Shown: positions 55,741 to 64,000 of the stretch, in pieces
Layout of the letters: every line of letters starts with the position of its first letter
Numbering within the stretch: the stretch's first letter is position 1
Assembly (NCBI GenBank): GCA_963714415.1
Contig: CAVQOL010000001.1
Coordinates: forward strand, 1-64,000
Length of the DNA: 64,000 nucleotides
Source: JAGXRK01 sp963714415
GTDB lineage: Bacteria > Bacteroidota > Ignavibacteria > Ignavibacteriales > Ignavibacteriaceae
Direction of reading: 5' to 3'
The notes under the pieces: generated by a model
Seen by the model: the letters and a program-made list of their open reading frames with translations, nothing else
Told to the model about the DNA's origin: nothing
Databases searched by the model: none
Made by a program: the position numbers and the translations under genes

Positions 55741-56010
55741 CTATCTATCAGTATTATCGAAACTAGAAGCAACGCCATCAATTGCCTGCGAGCGTACGTG
55801 AATTTCATTCAGTTTTTGAATAAGGCGAAGTATAACGTTTCGTTTTTCTTCAACCAGATCATTCATAAAAGTGCTGACATCCGGCATATTACAATCATCC
55901 AGAATACTTTCATAGAATCTAACCATGGCTGTTTCCCTGCGAAGGGCTTCATTAAGAGTAGCGCAGGTGTTTTTACAAGCGTGCTCGCAATTTACGTCTT
56001 TTTCTGTCAT
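55741..56010 (-). CDS. Small hypothetical helical protein next to the 2-oxoacid oxidoreductase operon
   Basis: An 89-residue protein, mostly helical, with four cysteines near the N-terminus (C8, C12, C16 and one at MPDV-side C43). The pattern LNEALRRETAMVRFYESILDDC ... FMNDLVEEKRNVILRLIQKLNEI resembles one half of a ferritin-like or rubrerythrin-like helical bundle. I do not recognise the family. It follows the 2-oxoacid oxidoreductase gamma gene after 50 bases on the same strand and may be part of the same transcript. Confidence 0.55.
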   Translation of the reverse strand: MTEKDVNCEHACKNTCATLNEALRRETAMVRFYESILDDCNMPDVSTFMNDLVEEKRNVILRLIQKLNEIHVRSQAIDGVASSFDNTDR

Positions 56011-56060
56011 GGTTTCCCTCAGTACTTATTAGTTACTGATTTATGCTGAAACATTTCTGA

Positions 56061-56624
56061 CTATCGGCAGACAGGTTCAGCAAGTTTAGCTAATTCTTTA
56101 CCACGCGCTAATGCCTTTTCATTGAAAGGAATCAAATTGTGTCTTCTTTCAGGTAGTGCTTTTTTAAGGGCATCAACTATTGTTTCAATCTTTAATAATG
56201 GACGCTTTTCAAGAAAGGCTCCTGCCATTACCATATTTGCAACCTGTTTCGCCTGGAGTTTGTCCGCTTCTTCATTTGCTGCAATACATAAAATATCAAT
56301 ATCTGTTCTTGTTGGCGGATGAATTACTGTTGATTGTTCGTAAATGAGCAAGCCTCCCGGTTTAACAGCCTTTTCAAACTTATCCACAGAAGGTTGATTA
56401 AGAAGAACTGCTGTATCGAACTTTGTAACAATCGGTGAACTGATTCTTGAATCGGAAACTATAACTATACAATTTGCAGTTCCGCCTCTCATCTCGGGTC
56501 CGTATGAAGGCATCCAGCTTACTTCCTTACCTTCTATCAAACCTGCGTAAGCAATTAGCTTTCCTAACGAAAGCACGCCTTGTCCGCCGAATCCGGCAAA
56601 AATCATTTCATGTTCTTTTGTCAT
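56061..56624 (-). CDS. 2-oxoacid:ferredoxin oxidoreductase, gamma subunit
   Basis: A 187-residue subunit that holds the core FAGFGGQGVLSLGKLIAYAG (about 9-28) and PSYGPEMRGGTANCIV (about 39-54), typical of the gamma (KorC/VorC) subunit. The complex decarboxylates a 2-oxoacid with CoA and passes electrons to ferredoxin. It is the last of four genes in the order delta, alpha, beta, gamma. The paralogues for 2-oxoglutarate and branched 2-oxoacids are very similar, so the substrate is not fixed. Confidence 0.9.
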   Translation of the reverse strand: MTKEHEMIFAGFGGQGVLSLGKLIAYAGLIEGKEVSWMPSYGPEMRGGTANCIVIVSDSRISSPIVTKFDTAVLLNQPSVDKFEKAVKPGGLLIYEQSTVIHPPTRTDIDILCIAANEEADKLQAKQVANMVMAGAFLEKRPLLKIETIVDALKKALPERRHNLIPFNEKALARGKELAKLAEPVCR

Positions 56625-56654
56625 TTATAAATTCCTTTATCTTAAAACTCAGAA

Positions 56655-57434
56655 TTACTTTTGTGGAACTTTCAGATCGCCAAGAGGATACATTGGAATC
56701 ATTTTTTCCTCAAGGTATTTTATTGTTTCAACCGGTGTCATCTTCCAGCCGGAAGGACAGTTTGTAACAACTTCTACAAAACAAGTTCCTTTTTTCTGTT
56801 TCTGATATTCAAAAGATTTGATTAAAGCTTTTTTAAGTTTTCTAACACCGTTAGGATTATGAACAGCCTGTCTGGTTACATAATAAGCCCCGGGAAGCAG
56901 AACCAGCAGATCGGCAATTTTAATCGGGTTACCCACCATTGCAACATCTCTTCCGTAAGGTGAGGTTGATGTTACTTGTCCGGGTAAAGTAGTTGGAGCC
57001 ATTTGCCCGCCAGTCATTCCGTAAATTCCGTTATTTATAAACACCATTAAAATATTTTCGCCGCGGTTTACTGTGTGAATAGTCTCAGCAGTACCAATTG
57101 CAGCGAGATCGCCGTCTCCCTGATATGAAAAAACATATTTATCGGGACGAACTCTTTTAATTCCTGTTGCAACCGCACTTGCTCTACCATGTGCAGCTTC
57201 CTGCATATCAATGTTCATATATTTATAAGCAAATACTGAACAGCCAACCGGTGCAACGCCAATTATATCTTCCTGAATGCCAAGTTCATCAACAACTTCC
57301 ATAAGAACTCTGTGTACAACACTATGTCCGCAGCCGGGACAGTAATGAAACGGAAGATCCGTTAATGCCTTCGGTTTACAATAAACCTGTTCGAGTTCCA
57401 TTTCTTCTGAGTCTAACAATAATTTTTCGTTCAT
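56655..57434 (-). CDS. 2-oxoacid:ferredoxin oxidoreductase, beta subunit (TPP-binding)
   Basis: A 259-residue thiamine-diphosphate-binding subunit. YCPGCGHSVVHRVL near 27-40 and the TPP/Mg2+ motif GDGDLAAIGTAETIHTVNRGENILMVFINNGIYGMTGGQMAPTT (GDGD-x-NN) near 120-165 are complete. It pairs with the alpha subunit in the same operon. This has the size and motifs of VorA/KorB. The 30-base gap to the gamma gene and a full start motif MNEKLLLDSEEMEL are as expected. Confidence 0.92.
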   Translation of the reverse strand: MNEKLLLDSEEMELEQVYCKPKALTDLPFHYCPGCGHSVVHRVLMEVVDELGIQEDIIGVAPVGCSVFAYKYMNIDMQEAAHGRASAVATGIKRVRPDKYVFSYQGDGDLAAIGTAETIHTVNRGENILMVFINNGIYGMTGGQMAPTTLPGQVTSTSPYGRDVAMVGNPIKIADLLVLLPGAYYVTRQAVHNPNGVRKLKKALIKSFEYQKQKKGTCFVEVVTNCPSGWKMTPVETIKYLEEKMIPMYPLGDLKVPQK

Positions 57435-57445
57435 TTCATTTTCTC

Positions 57446-58546
57446 CTACTCATGGAGTACGTTTAATTTTTCTTGAATTGTTTCAGCTTCGTGAAGTATT
57501 TCTTCAGGTGTTGAAATCATTCCGCCCATTCTGCCTTTAAAGTAAACCGGAACTTTTCCTTCTACTGCTAATTTTACGTCTTCAACCATCTGCCCTGCAC
57601 TCATTTCAACTGTTAGCATAAACTGAACCTGATCAGCAAGTTCTCTTAACCGTTTATATGGATAAGGATAAAGGGTAATTGGTCTCAGCAAACCAATTTT
57701 AATTCCTTTTTCTCTTCCAAGATCAACAACTTTCTGGCAAATTCTTGATGAAAGACCATAAGCAACCAGGATAATTTCAGCATCCTTAGTTTGAATTTCT
57801 TCGTAGCGAACTTCACTTTGCATAGCCTCATATTTTTTTTGAAGCTGCAGGTTCACCTTTTCCATTTCTTCAGGTTCGATGAACAATGAAGTAATAATAT
57901 TATGATCTCTGTTTTTTGATTTTCCAGTAGTTGCCCATGGAGAAGGAATTTTTGGAAGCGATCCTTCTTCAGGAAGAACAACCTTTTCCATCATTTGACC
58001 GAGCGCCCCGTCGGTTAATATCATAGCCGGGTTGCGATATTTTTCAGCAAGACGAAAACCATCAAATACAAAATCTGCCATTTCCTGAACTGAAGAAGGA
58101 GCTAAAACAATAAGGTGATAATCTCCGTGACCACCTCCCTTTGTAGCCTGAAAATAATCACCTTGAGAAGGCTGAATAGTTCCCAATCCGGGACCTCCGC
58201 GAGCAACATTTACCACTAAACAAGGAAGCTGTGCTGATGCGATATACGACAAACCTTCCTGCATTAAACTTATACCCGGTGATGAGGATGAAGTCATTAC
58301 TCTTGCACCTGCACCGGCAGCACCGTAAATCATATTGATTGAAGCCACTTCACTTTCAGCCTGAAGAACAATAATCTTATCATTTTTATTTGGAACTTCA
58401 CGAGTCAGATATTCAATGACTTCGGATTGGGGAGTAATTGGATAACCAAAATATGCATCTATGTTAGCGCGAATAGCAGCTTCTGCAAGAGCATCGTTGC
58501 CCTTCATCAAATCTGCTTCACCTGTTCTTTTTTCTTTATTCTCCAT
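57446..58546 (-). CDS. 2-oxoacid:ferredoxin oxidoreductase, alpha subunit
   Basis: A 366-residue alpha subunit with the start GNDALAEAAIRANIDAYFGYPITPQSEVIEYL (about 16-47), ESEVASINMIYGAAGAGARVMTSSSSPGISLM, and GGPGLGTIQPSQGDYFQATKGGGHGDYHLIVLAPSS. It resembles VorB (3-methyl-2-oxobutanoate) and KorA (2-oxoglutarate) subunits; such enzymes give acyl-CoA and reduced ferredoxin, or run in reverse to fix CO2. It follows the ferredoxin subunit by 30 bases. The substrate is left open. Confidence 0.92.
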   Translation of the reverse strand: MENKEKRTGEADLMKGNDALAEAAIRANIDAYFGYPITPQSEVIEYLTREVPNKNDKIIVLQAESEVASINMIYGAAGAGARVMTSSSSPGISLMQEGLSYIASAQLPCLVVNVARGGPGLGTIQPSQGDYFQATKGGGHGDYHLIVLAPSSVQEMADFVFDGFRLAEKYRNPAMILTDGALGQMMEKVVLPEEGSLPKIPSPWATTGKSKNRDHNIITSLFIEPEEMEKVNLQLQKKYEAMQSEVRYEEIQTKDAEIILVAYGLSSRICQKVVDLGREKGIKIGLLRPITLYPYPYKRLRELADQVQFMLTVEMSAGQMVEDVKLAVEGKVPVYFKGRMGGMISTPEEILHEAETIQEKLNVLHE

Positions 58547-58576
58547 TATAATACTTTCTCAGTTTGTCTGATTATT

Positions 58577-58819
58577 TTATTTTACTACCGCTGTTTTTTT
58601 GGCAGTTTTAGGCTGACGATAAACTTCTATTGCTGCTTCCGGACAAACGAGTGCACAATTAACACAGCCAGTACATACATTACTTATAAGTTCAACATAT
58701 CTGTAACCTTTATCATTAAAATTTGCAGATAAAGCCAGTGCTTCTTGGGGACAGGCAACAATACATAATTCGCATCCTTTGCAGATTCTACCGTCAATTT
58801 TTACAGTTCCTTTTACCAT
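58577..58819 (-). CDS. 4Fe-4S ferredoxin-type delta subunit of 2-oxoacid oxidoreductase
   Basis: An 80-residue two-cluster ferredoxin with the motifs CKGCELCIVACPQEAL (C16, C19, C22, C26) and CTGCVNCALVCPEAAI (C48, C51, C54, C58). It is the first gene of the four-gene operon and passes electrons between the TPP subunit and free ferredoxin. The tail is basic and short. Confidence 0.93.
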   Translation of the reverse strand: MVKGTVKIDGRICKGCELCIVACPQEALALSANFNDKGYRYVELISNVCTGCVNCALVCPEAAIEVYRQPKTAKKTAVVK

Positions 58820-59001
58820 AAATAAACTCTTTCAGGATATGAAATTCATTGAATTAGCAAGAAAATCTCAATCTTAGTGCCATGTGCTATAAATGACTTA
58901 AAACACTAAAAAGCACGCTTATCAGCTTTTTTTTATCAGAATTAGGAAGGTTAAAAGATAGGGTATTCCTATTTTCGAGAAGAGAAAAATTATATAAAAT
59001 T

Positions 59002-59030
59002 ACTATCGTAAAACAATTAACAAGTGTCAA
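59002..59030 (-). promoter_or_regulatory. Possible sigma-70 promoter of the 2-oxoacid oxidoreductase operon
   Basis: On the minus strand TTGACA (59025-59030) and GATAGT (59002-59007) are 17 bases apart. The -35 is perfect, the -10 matches at four of six places. It is about 180 bases ahead of the ferredoxin gene. The 329-base gap at 58820-59148 contains no gene. A weak inverted repeat (CTATTCA 59042-59048 / TGAATAG 59064-59070) lies just upstream, and could belong to the end of the release factor gene. Confidence 0.4.
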
Positions 59031-59148
59031 ACTTTATTATGCTATTCAAGTTTAAAAGAAGCGTGAATAGTATTTATTCAATCCTTTGGTAAGGTTCCTT
59101 TTTTAACAACTTGATATTATTTTTTGTCAACTAAACACTCTCATAGTA

Positions 59149-60759
59149 TCAAGCAACTTTTTCCATTTCCTGTGTTTGTGTATTATGTTCAATACTGAAC
59201 AGGAATTTTGCTTTAGGATTTTTTTCTTTGGTTAAATCTAATGAATAAGCCGATTCCGCAAGGAAGACTAATTTATTTTGTTTGTCTAAAAATAAATTGT
59301 GAGATTGAAGTCTTTGCAGCTCATTTATATCATCATTCTTTTCATATACAACCCAGCAGGCTTTATAATAATTTAGTGGTCTGAATCTGCAGGCAGCACC
59401 GTATTCATTTAACAACCTGTATTCAAGCACATCAAATTGTAAATCTCCAACAGTTCCAACAACTTTTCTGTTTCCGTAATTCTGAATAAATACCTGTGCT
59501 AAACCTTCATCTGTTAATTGTCTGATTCCTTTATCAAGTTGTTTCGATTTGAAAGGATCAACCAATTGCAGTTCTTTAAATATTTCCGGAGAAAATGTTG
59601 GAATTCCTTTGTACATAAATTCACTGCCTTCTGTAAGCGTATCGCCAATCTTAAAATTACCCACGTCATAAAGCCCAATCACATCACCGGGGAAAGCTTC
59701 TTCAATAGTCGTTTTATCCTGAGCCATAAATGAAGCAGGACTGGGAAACTTTATATCACGGTTAAGTCTTACGTGATGATAAAATTTATTTCTTTCAAAC
59801 TTGCCCGAACATATTCTAAGGAATGCTATTCTGTTACGATGTTTTGGATCAAGATTAGCATGAATTTTAAATATAAACCCGGAAAATTCTTCTGATTCAG
59901 GTTTGATAATTCCGTTTGTAGTTTCCCGTGGTTGCGGAGATGGAGCAACTTTAATAAAGGTATCCAAAAGTTCTTTCACCCCGAAGTTGTTCAATGCGCT
60001 TCCAAAAAATACCGGGGCAGTATTTCCGGCAATATAATCTTCACTGTTAAAATTATCATATGCAGCATGAATAAGTTCAAGATCTTCTTTCATCGATAAA
60101 ACATCATCACCAAAACGCTCATAGAGTTTGGGATCGTCAATTCCTTTAAATATTTCTATTTCATCATGAAGCTTTTGTTTGTTAGGTGCAAAGTGAGTAA
60201 ATGAATTTTCATAAATGTTATAAACGCCTCTGAAACTAAAACCAATCCCCAACGGATAACTTAACGGGCGAACTTTTATGTTTAGTTTACTTTCCAGTTC
60301 ATCAAGCAGCTCTATTGGATTTTTACCTTCACGATCAAGCTTGTTGATAAAAACTATCACCGGTGTATTCCGCATTCTGCAAACATTCATAAGTTTTTCT
60401 GTTTGCTCTTCAACTCCTTTAACACAGTCAACAACTAAAATTACACTGTCAACGGCGGTTAAAGTTCTGTATGTATCTTCAGAAAAATCTTTATGACCCG
60501 GAGTATCAAGCAGGTTTATGTTAACACCTTCGTATTTAAAGCTTAACACAGATGTTGAAACAGAAATTCCTCTCTGCTTCTCAATTTCCTGGAAATCAGA
60601 AGTTGCTGTTTTTCTTATTTTGTTTGATTTAACTGCACCGGCAATCTGTATTGCACCACTGAATAATAATAACTTTTCTGTTAACGTAGTTTTCCCGGCA
60701 TCAGGGTGACTGATTATTGCGAATGTTTTTCGTTTTTGAATTTCTTTAATAAGACTCAT
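59149..60759 (-). CDS. prfC: Peptide chain release factor 3
   Basis: A 536-residue translational GTPase that removes RF1/RF2 from ribosomes after termination. G1 is SHPDAGKTTLTEKL (about 17-30), G2 near RGISVSTSVLSF, G3 LDTPGHKDFSEDTYR near 89-103 and G4 FINKLDREGKNPIELL near 141-156. The following RF3 domains carry GSALNNFGVKELLD and FMAQDKTTIEEAFPGDVIGLYD, as in PrfC. Length is as expected (about 530). It is a single gene upstream of the 2-oxoacid oxidoreductase operon. Confidence 0.96.
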   Translation of the reverse strand: MSLIKEIQKRKTFAIISHPDAGKTTLTEKLLLFSGAIQIAGAVKSNKIRKTATSDFQEIEKQRGISVSTSVLSFKYEGVNINLLDTPGHKDFSEDTYRTLTAVDSVILVVDCVKGVEEQTEKLMNVCRMRNTPVIVFINKLDREGKNPIELLDELESKLNIKVRPLSYPLGIGFSFRGVYNIYENSFTHFAPNKQKLHDEIEIFKGIDDPKLYERFGDDVLSMKEDLELIHAAYDNFNSEDYIAGNTAPVFFGSALNNFGVKELLDTFIKVAPSPQPRETTNGIIKPESEEFSGFIFKIHANLDPKHRNRIAFLRICSGKFERNKFYHHVRLNRDIKFPSPASFMAQDKTTIEEAFPGDVIGLYDVGNFKIGDTLTEGSEFMYKGIPTFSPEIFKELQLVDPFKSKQLDKGIRQLTDEGLAQVFIQNYGNRKVVGTVGDLQFDVLEYRLLNEYGAACRFRPLNYYKACWVVYEKNDDINELQRLQSHNLFLDKQNKLVFLAESAYSLDLTKEKNPKAKFLFSIEHNTQTQEMEKVA

Positions 60760-60932
60760 TATTGTCTAAATTTTCTTTTTAATAGTGAATTAAATGGAAT
60801 AAAAATTATTGAGAGCTTGTCAGAATTGAGCAAGCCTCGCTAAGAGGATAAATTGAAGTGGTTAATAGTTCTTATTCTTATACATAACGGGTGCAAATAT
60901 AATTAAATTTTAGCACATATTCAGTTGACTAA

Positions 60933-60948
60933 TCCGTCGGCTGACGGA
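60933..60948. repeat. Short palindrome TCCGTCggctGACGGA
   Basis: A 6-bp perfect inverted repeat with a 4-base loop inside the longer frame GTTG...CAAC, in the 237-base gap between release factor 3 and the sensor kinase. It is GC-rich in an AT-rich background. It may be a small mobile-type intergenic repeat unit; only one copy is in the window. A T-run is missing on either side, so a terminator is less likely. Confidence 0.4.
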
Positions 60949-60996
60949 CAACTGCAATAGAAAAAATTATACGTGTCACTTACAATAAATCTACAC

Positions 60997-63900
60997 TCAG
61001 ACAAACTTAGCAATTGTATCAAGCAATAAATCTTTTGAGAACGGCTTTGCTAAATAATCATTACAGCCGGCTTGTAATGCATTTTGTTTGTCACTTTCAA
61101 ATGCATGAGCTGTTACACCTATTATAGGTATGTGTAAATATTCTTTAGAAGCTTTTATTTCTTTTGTTAATTCCAATCCATTCTTACTTCCTTTAATTGA
61201 AATATCCATCAAGATCAAATCAACTTTATTGTTTTTCAGTAATTCAATCGCTTCATCTGATGAATCGGTGCTAATTGTATTATAACTGTTTTCAATAAAT
61301 CTTATTATTGTTTTCTGGTTGATTGCATCATCTTCAACTATTAACACTAATGGTTTGCTTAAGACTTTTTGCTTAATAAAAGTTCTGTCAATTTTTACTT
61401 CGGTTTTATTTTCTGATGCTTGTTGTAATGATTTTCCGAAATTAATAGTAAATGTAGTGCCCTTTCCTTTTTTACTATTAATGGAAATAGTTGCATGGTT
61501 TAAATTCAAGAAGTTTTTAACCATTGATAGTCCGAGTCCAATGCCTTCATAAGCGCGCCCGTAACCTATTTGCTCTTGCTGGTATGGTTGAAAGACGCGC
61601 TTTTGATATTCTTCACTTATTCCAATTCCACTGTCTTCTACATCAAGCATTACTTCATCATTATTGCCTTTGTAAAGTTTCAAAAAAACAAAACCTTTGT
61701 TCGTATATTTAATTGAATTATCAATCAAGTTGGCAATGGCTTGTGTTATGGAATAGGCATCACCCTTTATTGCTGCATCACCAAATTTATTCTCAAACGA
61801 AAGATCGAGCATTTTCGTTCTGGCGGCTAATGTATATTCACTAATTAAATTTCTGCAAATAGAAGACAGCTCAATTTCTTCCGGGTTAATTGGAAATTCG
61901 CCTGTTTGGATACGTGAATAGTTCAATATCATATCGATAGTTCTAATAATACGCTCGCTTGATTGATCAATTCCAACAAATAATTCTTCATCTTCTTTTT
62001 TAATATGATGTTTGTAGGTCTCTTTTACTAAACTCGTTAGTCCTAAAATCCCGTTCAAAGGAGTTCTTATTTCGTGCGACATGTTGGCTATAAATGCATC
62101 TTTCAATTTATTTGCTTGATCGGCTAATTCTTTAGCTCTAATCAAATCATCAACCATATTTTTCTTTTCCGTAATATCTTCCTTAACAGCAATATAATTG
62201 GTTATTTCTCCTTCACTGTTTACAAGCGGAGAGATCAATGAGGATTCCCAATATAATTCGCCATTTTTCTTTTTGTTCAACATCTCACCTTGCCAATCTT
62301 TACCAGATAAAATATAGCTCCAAAGTTCTGTGTAAAAATTTTCATCGTGATGATCGGATTTTAAAATACGTGGATTTTTATACAATACTTCTTCTTTTGA
62401 ATATCCTGTTACTTCACAGAATTTTTCATTTACATATTCTATATCACCTTTTGAATTTGTTATTACAACCGAAGCCGGACTTTGCTCAACAGCTCTTGAT
62501 AGTTTTTTTAATTCTTCCTCTGCTTTCATTAGATCAATTGCTTTTGCAACCTGCGATGATACATACTCGAGCATATGAAGATCGCTGCGGCTGTAAGCTT
62601 TTGCGTCCTGGTAATGCTGAACAACCATAACACCAATAGTTTTATTTTCAACTATCAGCGGAACTCCAAGCCAGATATGCGATTGTGCTCCTATCAGATC
62701 AACCTCACCCTTCTGGCGCAATTCAGTATCGGTAGCTTCATCACAAAACAGCGGTTTGCCTGTTCTGAGAACATATGCGGTTAGACCTCTGCCCACTTCA
62801 ATCGGCTCTTGAACTGGATCCATTTCATCGACAAAATATGGAAATTTAAGCAGGTTTTCTTTTTCATCGTAAAGTGAAATATAAAAATTTCTTGCCGGCA
62901 TCACCGAACTAATTATTTCATGAACAGATTTAAAAAGATCATCGAGCGATTCAGATTTATCGGCAGCCTGGGAGATCTGATAAACAGCATTTTGTAATAA
63001 ATCCGATCTCTTACGTTCCGTTATGTCCCGCACAATTGCCTGAAGCATTGCCTCACCGGCTAAATAAATTCTATTCAGACTTACCTCAGCGTCGAATTCC
63101 GTTCCATTTAACTTTATATGCTTCCATTCGAATGTCTGGGGCTGCCCTTCGAATGCAGCATATATCTTTTCGAGAGCTTTCTCCTTCGAGTCCCTTCCAT
63201 CCGGCTGAAAAGGCGGGGAAAACTCATAGGGTTTTTTTAACAATATTTCGTCCCTCGAAACTCCAAACATCTCTTCGGTTTTGGGGTTGCAATCAACGAA
63301 ACTATCTTGCCGCATAAGAAAAATTGCATCATTTGCGGTTTCATAAAGGGTTTTATGCTTAAGTTCACTTGCTTTTAGTGCTTCACGTACCCGTTTACGT
63401 TCGGTAATATCTCTATTGCTTACACGTCTGCCGAGATATTTTTTGTCTTCACTATAAATCGGTCTGCAAGTGTGGTAAATATTAGCAATAGAACTGTCTT
63501 TCCGAATAATTCTAAAGTCTAATGCACTTAGATCATCTATATTCTTAATTGAATAAACCACATCGTGATGATTAATAAGTAAATCAATATCATCGGGATG
63601 AACAATTTTAATTAATAATTCCGGATTAGAAATAAATTCATCTCGGTTATAACCGGTTATTCTTTCACAAGAAGGAGACATATAAACAATTTTCTGATTC
63701 TCATCTTCCCAGTATTCCCAGTTATAAGTAAAATCTGCAAGAGTTCGGAATTTTTCTTCGCTTTTTCGCAATGCTTCTTCAGCTTTTCTACGTTCCGTTA
63801 CGTCTCTTGCAATTACATAAAATCCTTCAATCTGATCGTTTTCAATAATCAGGCGCACATTTTGATTGAACCATTTTGTCTCACCCGATTTTGTACGGAA

Positions 63901-64000
63901 TGGATACTCAGTAGTTGATAATGCTCTTCTCTCTATAAATTGCCTAAAATAATTTAATTTAACTCTTTGTCTATATTCCGGTTCGATTAAATCTATATAC
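60997..64000 (-). CDS. Multi-PAS/GAF hybrid sensor histidine kinase (N-terminus outside the window)
   Basis: The frame is open to the window edge, so at least 1000 residues are present and the start is missing. In order: end of a PAS fold with PAC (YVIARDVTERRKAEEAL), a PAS with PAC (IVYMSPSCERITGYNRDEF ... NRDITERKR), a third PAS (FVDCNPKTEEMFGVSRDEI), a GAF domain (PARNFYISLYDEKENLLKF ... WLGVPLIVENKTIGVMVVQH), a fourth PAS (DIEYVNEKFCEVTGYSKEEV ... VKEDITEKK), HisKA with phospho-His in ANMSHEIRTPLNG, HATPase_c (NLIDNSIKYT, DSGIGISEE, GIGLGLSMV), and a C-terminal receiver with the acidic pair VEDDAIN and Asp in LILMDISIKG. It acts as a cytoplasmic or membrane sensor; no membrane helix is in the visible part. 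The stimulus is unknown. Confidence 0.92.
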   Translation of the reverse strand, partial: YIDLIEPEYRQRVKLNYFRQFIERRALSTTEYPFRTKSGETKWFNQNVRLIIENDQIEGFYVIARDVTERRKAEEALRKSEEKFRTLADFTYNWEYWEDENQKIVYMSPSCERITGYNRDEFISNPELLIKIVHPDDIDLLINHHDVVYSIKNIDDLSALDFRIIRKDSSIANIYHTCRPIYSEDKKYLGRRVSNRDITERKRVREALKASELKHKTLYETANDAIFLMRQDSFVDCNPKTEEMFGVSRDEILLKKPYEFSPPFQPDGRDSKEKALEKIYAAFEGQPQTFEWKHIKLNGTEFDAEVSLNRIYLAGEAMLQAIVRDITERKRSDLLQNAVYQISQAADKSESLDDLFKSVHEIISSVMPARNFYISLYDEKENLLKFPYFVDEMDPVQEPIEVGRGLTAYVLRTGKPLFCDEATDTELRQKGEVDLIGAQSHIWLGVPLIVENKTIGVMVVQHYQDAKAYSRSDLHMLEYVSSQVAKAIDLMKAEEELKKLSRAVEQSPASVVITNSKGDIEYVNEKFCEVTGYSKEEVLYKNPRILKSDHHDENFYTELWSYILSGKDWQGEMLNKKKNGELYWESSLISPLVNSEGEITNYIAVKEDITEKKNMVDDLIRAKELADQANKLKDAFIANMSHEIRTPLNGILGLTSLVKETYKHHIKKEDEELFVGIDQSSERIIRTIDMILNYSRIQTGEFPINPEEIELSSICRNLISEYTLAARTKMLDLSFENKFGDAAIKGDAYSITQAIANLIDNSIKYTNKGFVFLKLYKGNNDEVMLDVEDSGIGISEEYQKRVFQPYQQEQIGYGRAYEGIGLGLSMVKNFLNLNHATISINSKKGKGTTFTINFGKSLQQASENKTEVKIDRTFIKQKVLSKPLVLIVEDDAINQKTIIRFIENSYNTISTDSSDEAIELLKNNKVDLILMDISIKGSKNGLELTKEIKASKEYLHIPIIGVTAHAFESDKQNALQAGCNDYLAKPFSKDLLLDTIAKFV

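Noticed and set aside
59042..59070. Inverted repeat CTATTCA/TGAATAG as terminator of release factor 3
   Set aside because: The stem is only 7 bp with a 15-base loop and weak T-tract; it could be chance.

Overview
The window is a low-GC bacterial chromosome segment from a member of the Bacteroidota/Chlorobi/Ignavibacteria group, most likely Ignavibacteria. The main pointers are several secreted proteins ending in a type IX secretion (T9SS) sorting domain (YPNPFNP ... SGVYFYKL ... KKMILLK), a PorV/PorQ-like outer-membrane protein, a TonB-dependent receptor with a carboxypeptidase-regulatory-like domain, and anaerobic ferredoxin-linked enzymes. No CRISPR array, rRNA operon or complete IS element was seen. 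There is one tRNA gene, initiator tRNA-fMet.

Layout. 1-0.6 kb: end of an Mla-type ABC ATPase. 0.7-2.6 kb: ornithine carbamoyltransferase and carbamate kinase. 2.8-3.4 kb: leucyl/phenylalanyl-tRNA-protein transferase. 3.9-6.5 kb: two tandem paralogues with a pilin/PilX-like N-terminus and a beta-rich C-terminal domain. 6.6-13.7 kb (minus strand): Xaa-Pro aminopeptidase-like protein, a secreted YCF48/BNR-like protein, a metallophosphoesterase, a Mut7-C RNase-like protein, and the haem genes hemB and protoporphyrinogen oxidase. 14.4-17.4 kb: a response-regulator/PEP-synthase-like protein. 17.6-23.9 kb: a four-gene flavin/iron-sulfur operon (NuoE-like, NuoF-GltD fusion, NuoG/HoxU-like, FMN glutamate-synthase-like) that looks like an electron-bifurcating type complex. 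24-33.6 kb: small membrane and secreted proteins, two acetyltransferases, a Kef-type antiporter, a beta-barrel protein and a secreted phosphodiester glycosidase.

34.2-54.7 kb is the most striking region. Sixteen consecutive minus-strand genes run from a LacI-family regulator with a well-formed promoter and operator. They encode a TonB receptor, T9SS-exported proteins, two alpha/beta hydrolases, a ribokinase, a complete sugar-type ABC importer and four tandem ADP-ribosylglycohydrolase (ARH/DraG) homologues. I read this as an inducible uptake and catabolic locus for a ribosylated compound: outer-membrane uptake, deacylation, ABC import, ribosyl-bond hydrolysis by the ARH enzymes, then ribose phosphorylation. 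The substrate is unknown. A terminator lies at the far end.

54.9-64 kb: a small HTH protein, a HAD-SAK gene remnant, tRNA-fMet, a 2-oxoacid:ferredoxin oxidoreductase operon (delta-alpha-beta-gamma), release factor 3 and a multi-PAS hybrid histidine kinase cut by the window edge.

A caution on quality: between about 17.1 and 37.9 kb five genes carry one or more frame breaks (PEP-synthase-like, Kef antiporter, phosphodiester glycosidase, esterase signal peptide, ARH2). None was seen outside that stretch. They may be assembly or sequencing indels or real gene decay; the sequence alone cannot decide.
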